NCBI GenBank assembly: GCA_007121575.1
Contig: SKKJ01000342.1
Location: forward strand, 1-5,850
Source of the DNA: Natronomonas sp.
GTDB taxonomy: Archaea; Halobacteriota; Halobacteria; Halobacteriales; Haloarculaceae
Direction of reading: 5' to 3'
Length of the DNA: 5,850 nt
The position numbers were made by a program, and so were the translations under genes. Below, piece after piece: positions 5,759 to 5,850 of the stretch. The first letter of the stretch is position 1. Every line of letters begins with the position of its first letter. Under the pieces are notes generated by a model, which was given only the letters and a program-made list of their open reading frames with translations, ran no database searches and was not told the DNA's origin.

Positions 5759-5850
5759 TGGAGTTCTCTATCGATGTCCGCTTGGGTGAAATCGAAGAAC
5801 TGCTCATCGACGACATCGACGTTTAAAACGTCGAGGTTCGTCGGCTCTCC
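5755..5850 (-). CDS. C-terminal end of an unidentified gene upstream of ribL
   Basis: The minus-strand frame open from the window edge ends at TGA (5755-5757), leaving 31 residues. They include [19 protein letters not shown] and end ADIDRELQ. The tail is strongly acidic, with eight Asp and three Glu, in keeping with a cytoplasmic haloarchaeal protein. Its stop overlaps the ribL start by 4 bases (ATGA), which is a real gene-end signal and makes an operon with ribL likely. I do not recognise the protein from this tail. The codon TTA, uncommon in this genome, occurs at the centre of a palindrome in this segment. Confidence 0.7.
   Translation of the reverse strand, partial: GEPTNLDVLNVDVVDEQFFDFTQADIDRELQ
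5816..5834. repeat. 19-base palindrome with TATA-like centre upstream of ribL
   Basis: TCGACGTTTAAAACGTCGA has 9-base arms that are exactly complementary around a single central A. It lies inside the 3' end of the upstream gene, centred about 67 bases before the ribL ATG. The AT-rich core TTTAAAA could act as a TATA element or the centre of an operator. The peptide it encodes (LDVLNVD) is itself near-symmetric, so chance is possible. Confidence 0.5.

Noticed and set aside
1..5850. Mobile element, CRISPR array, defence island or RNA gene
   Set aside because: I found no terminal inverted repeats, transposase or integrase motifs, no regularly spaced repeats and no tRNA or rRNA-like segments. 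Base composition looks even across the window.

Overview
This window looks like ordinary chromosomal DNA from a halophilic archaeon (class Halobacteria). By eye its GC content is in the mid to high fifties per cent, which is moderate for the group. The predicted proteins are rich in Asp and Glu. Third codon positions favour C and G, with many GTC/GAC and TCG/CGA words. TATA-like boxes sit about 27 bases before start codons with no Shine-Dalgarno site, which is the leaderless style of haloarchaeal genes. The genus cannot be named from this stretch.

Layout, left to right. (1) Positions 1-660 (+) hold the C-terminal part of an ABC-2 type transporter permease whose start lies outside the window. 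(2) Converging on it is a (-) gene for a 3-hydroxyacyl-CoA dehydrogenase family enzyme (744-1700), then a 268-base spacer, a small (-) VOC/glyoxalase-like metalloprotein (1969-2343) and a (-) DUF420 membrane protein (2391-2990). Both soluble enzymes appear to have their own leaderless promoters. (3) A 136-base divergent spacer separates the DUF420 gene from a (+) pair of GT4-type, GT-B fold glycosyltransferases (3127-4194 and 4219-5325). They are 24 bases apart and probably one operon. (4) Converging on that pair, with only 4 bases between stop codons, is (-) ribL, the archaeal FAD synthase (5330-5758). Its ATG overlaps the stop of a further (-) gene, of which only the last 31 codons (5755-5850) are visible.

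How the parts may work together. The two glycosyltransferases resemble enzymes that act in sequence on a lipid or polyprenyl acceptor, so a two-sugar glycolipid or a short glycan is the most natural reading, but the acceptor cannot be read from sequence. DUF420 proteins belong to the CtaM/YozB group linked to haem-copper oxidase maturation, and the ABC-2 permease nearby may belong to the same respiratory neighbourhood. The dehydrogenase, the VOC protein and RibL look like independent metabolic genes.

I see no mobile element, CRISPR array, RNA gene, toxin or defence module, and no clearly new system. The points most worth a second look are the acceptor of the glycosyltransferase pair, a 19-base palindrome with a TATA-like centre just upstream of ribL, the HWWNPP-type active site of the dehydrogenase, and two start codons that should be moved downstream of the longest open frame.
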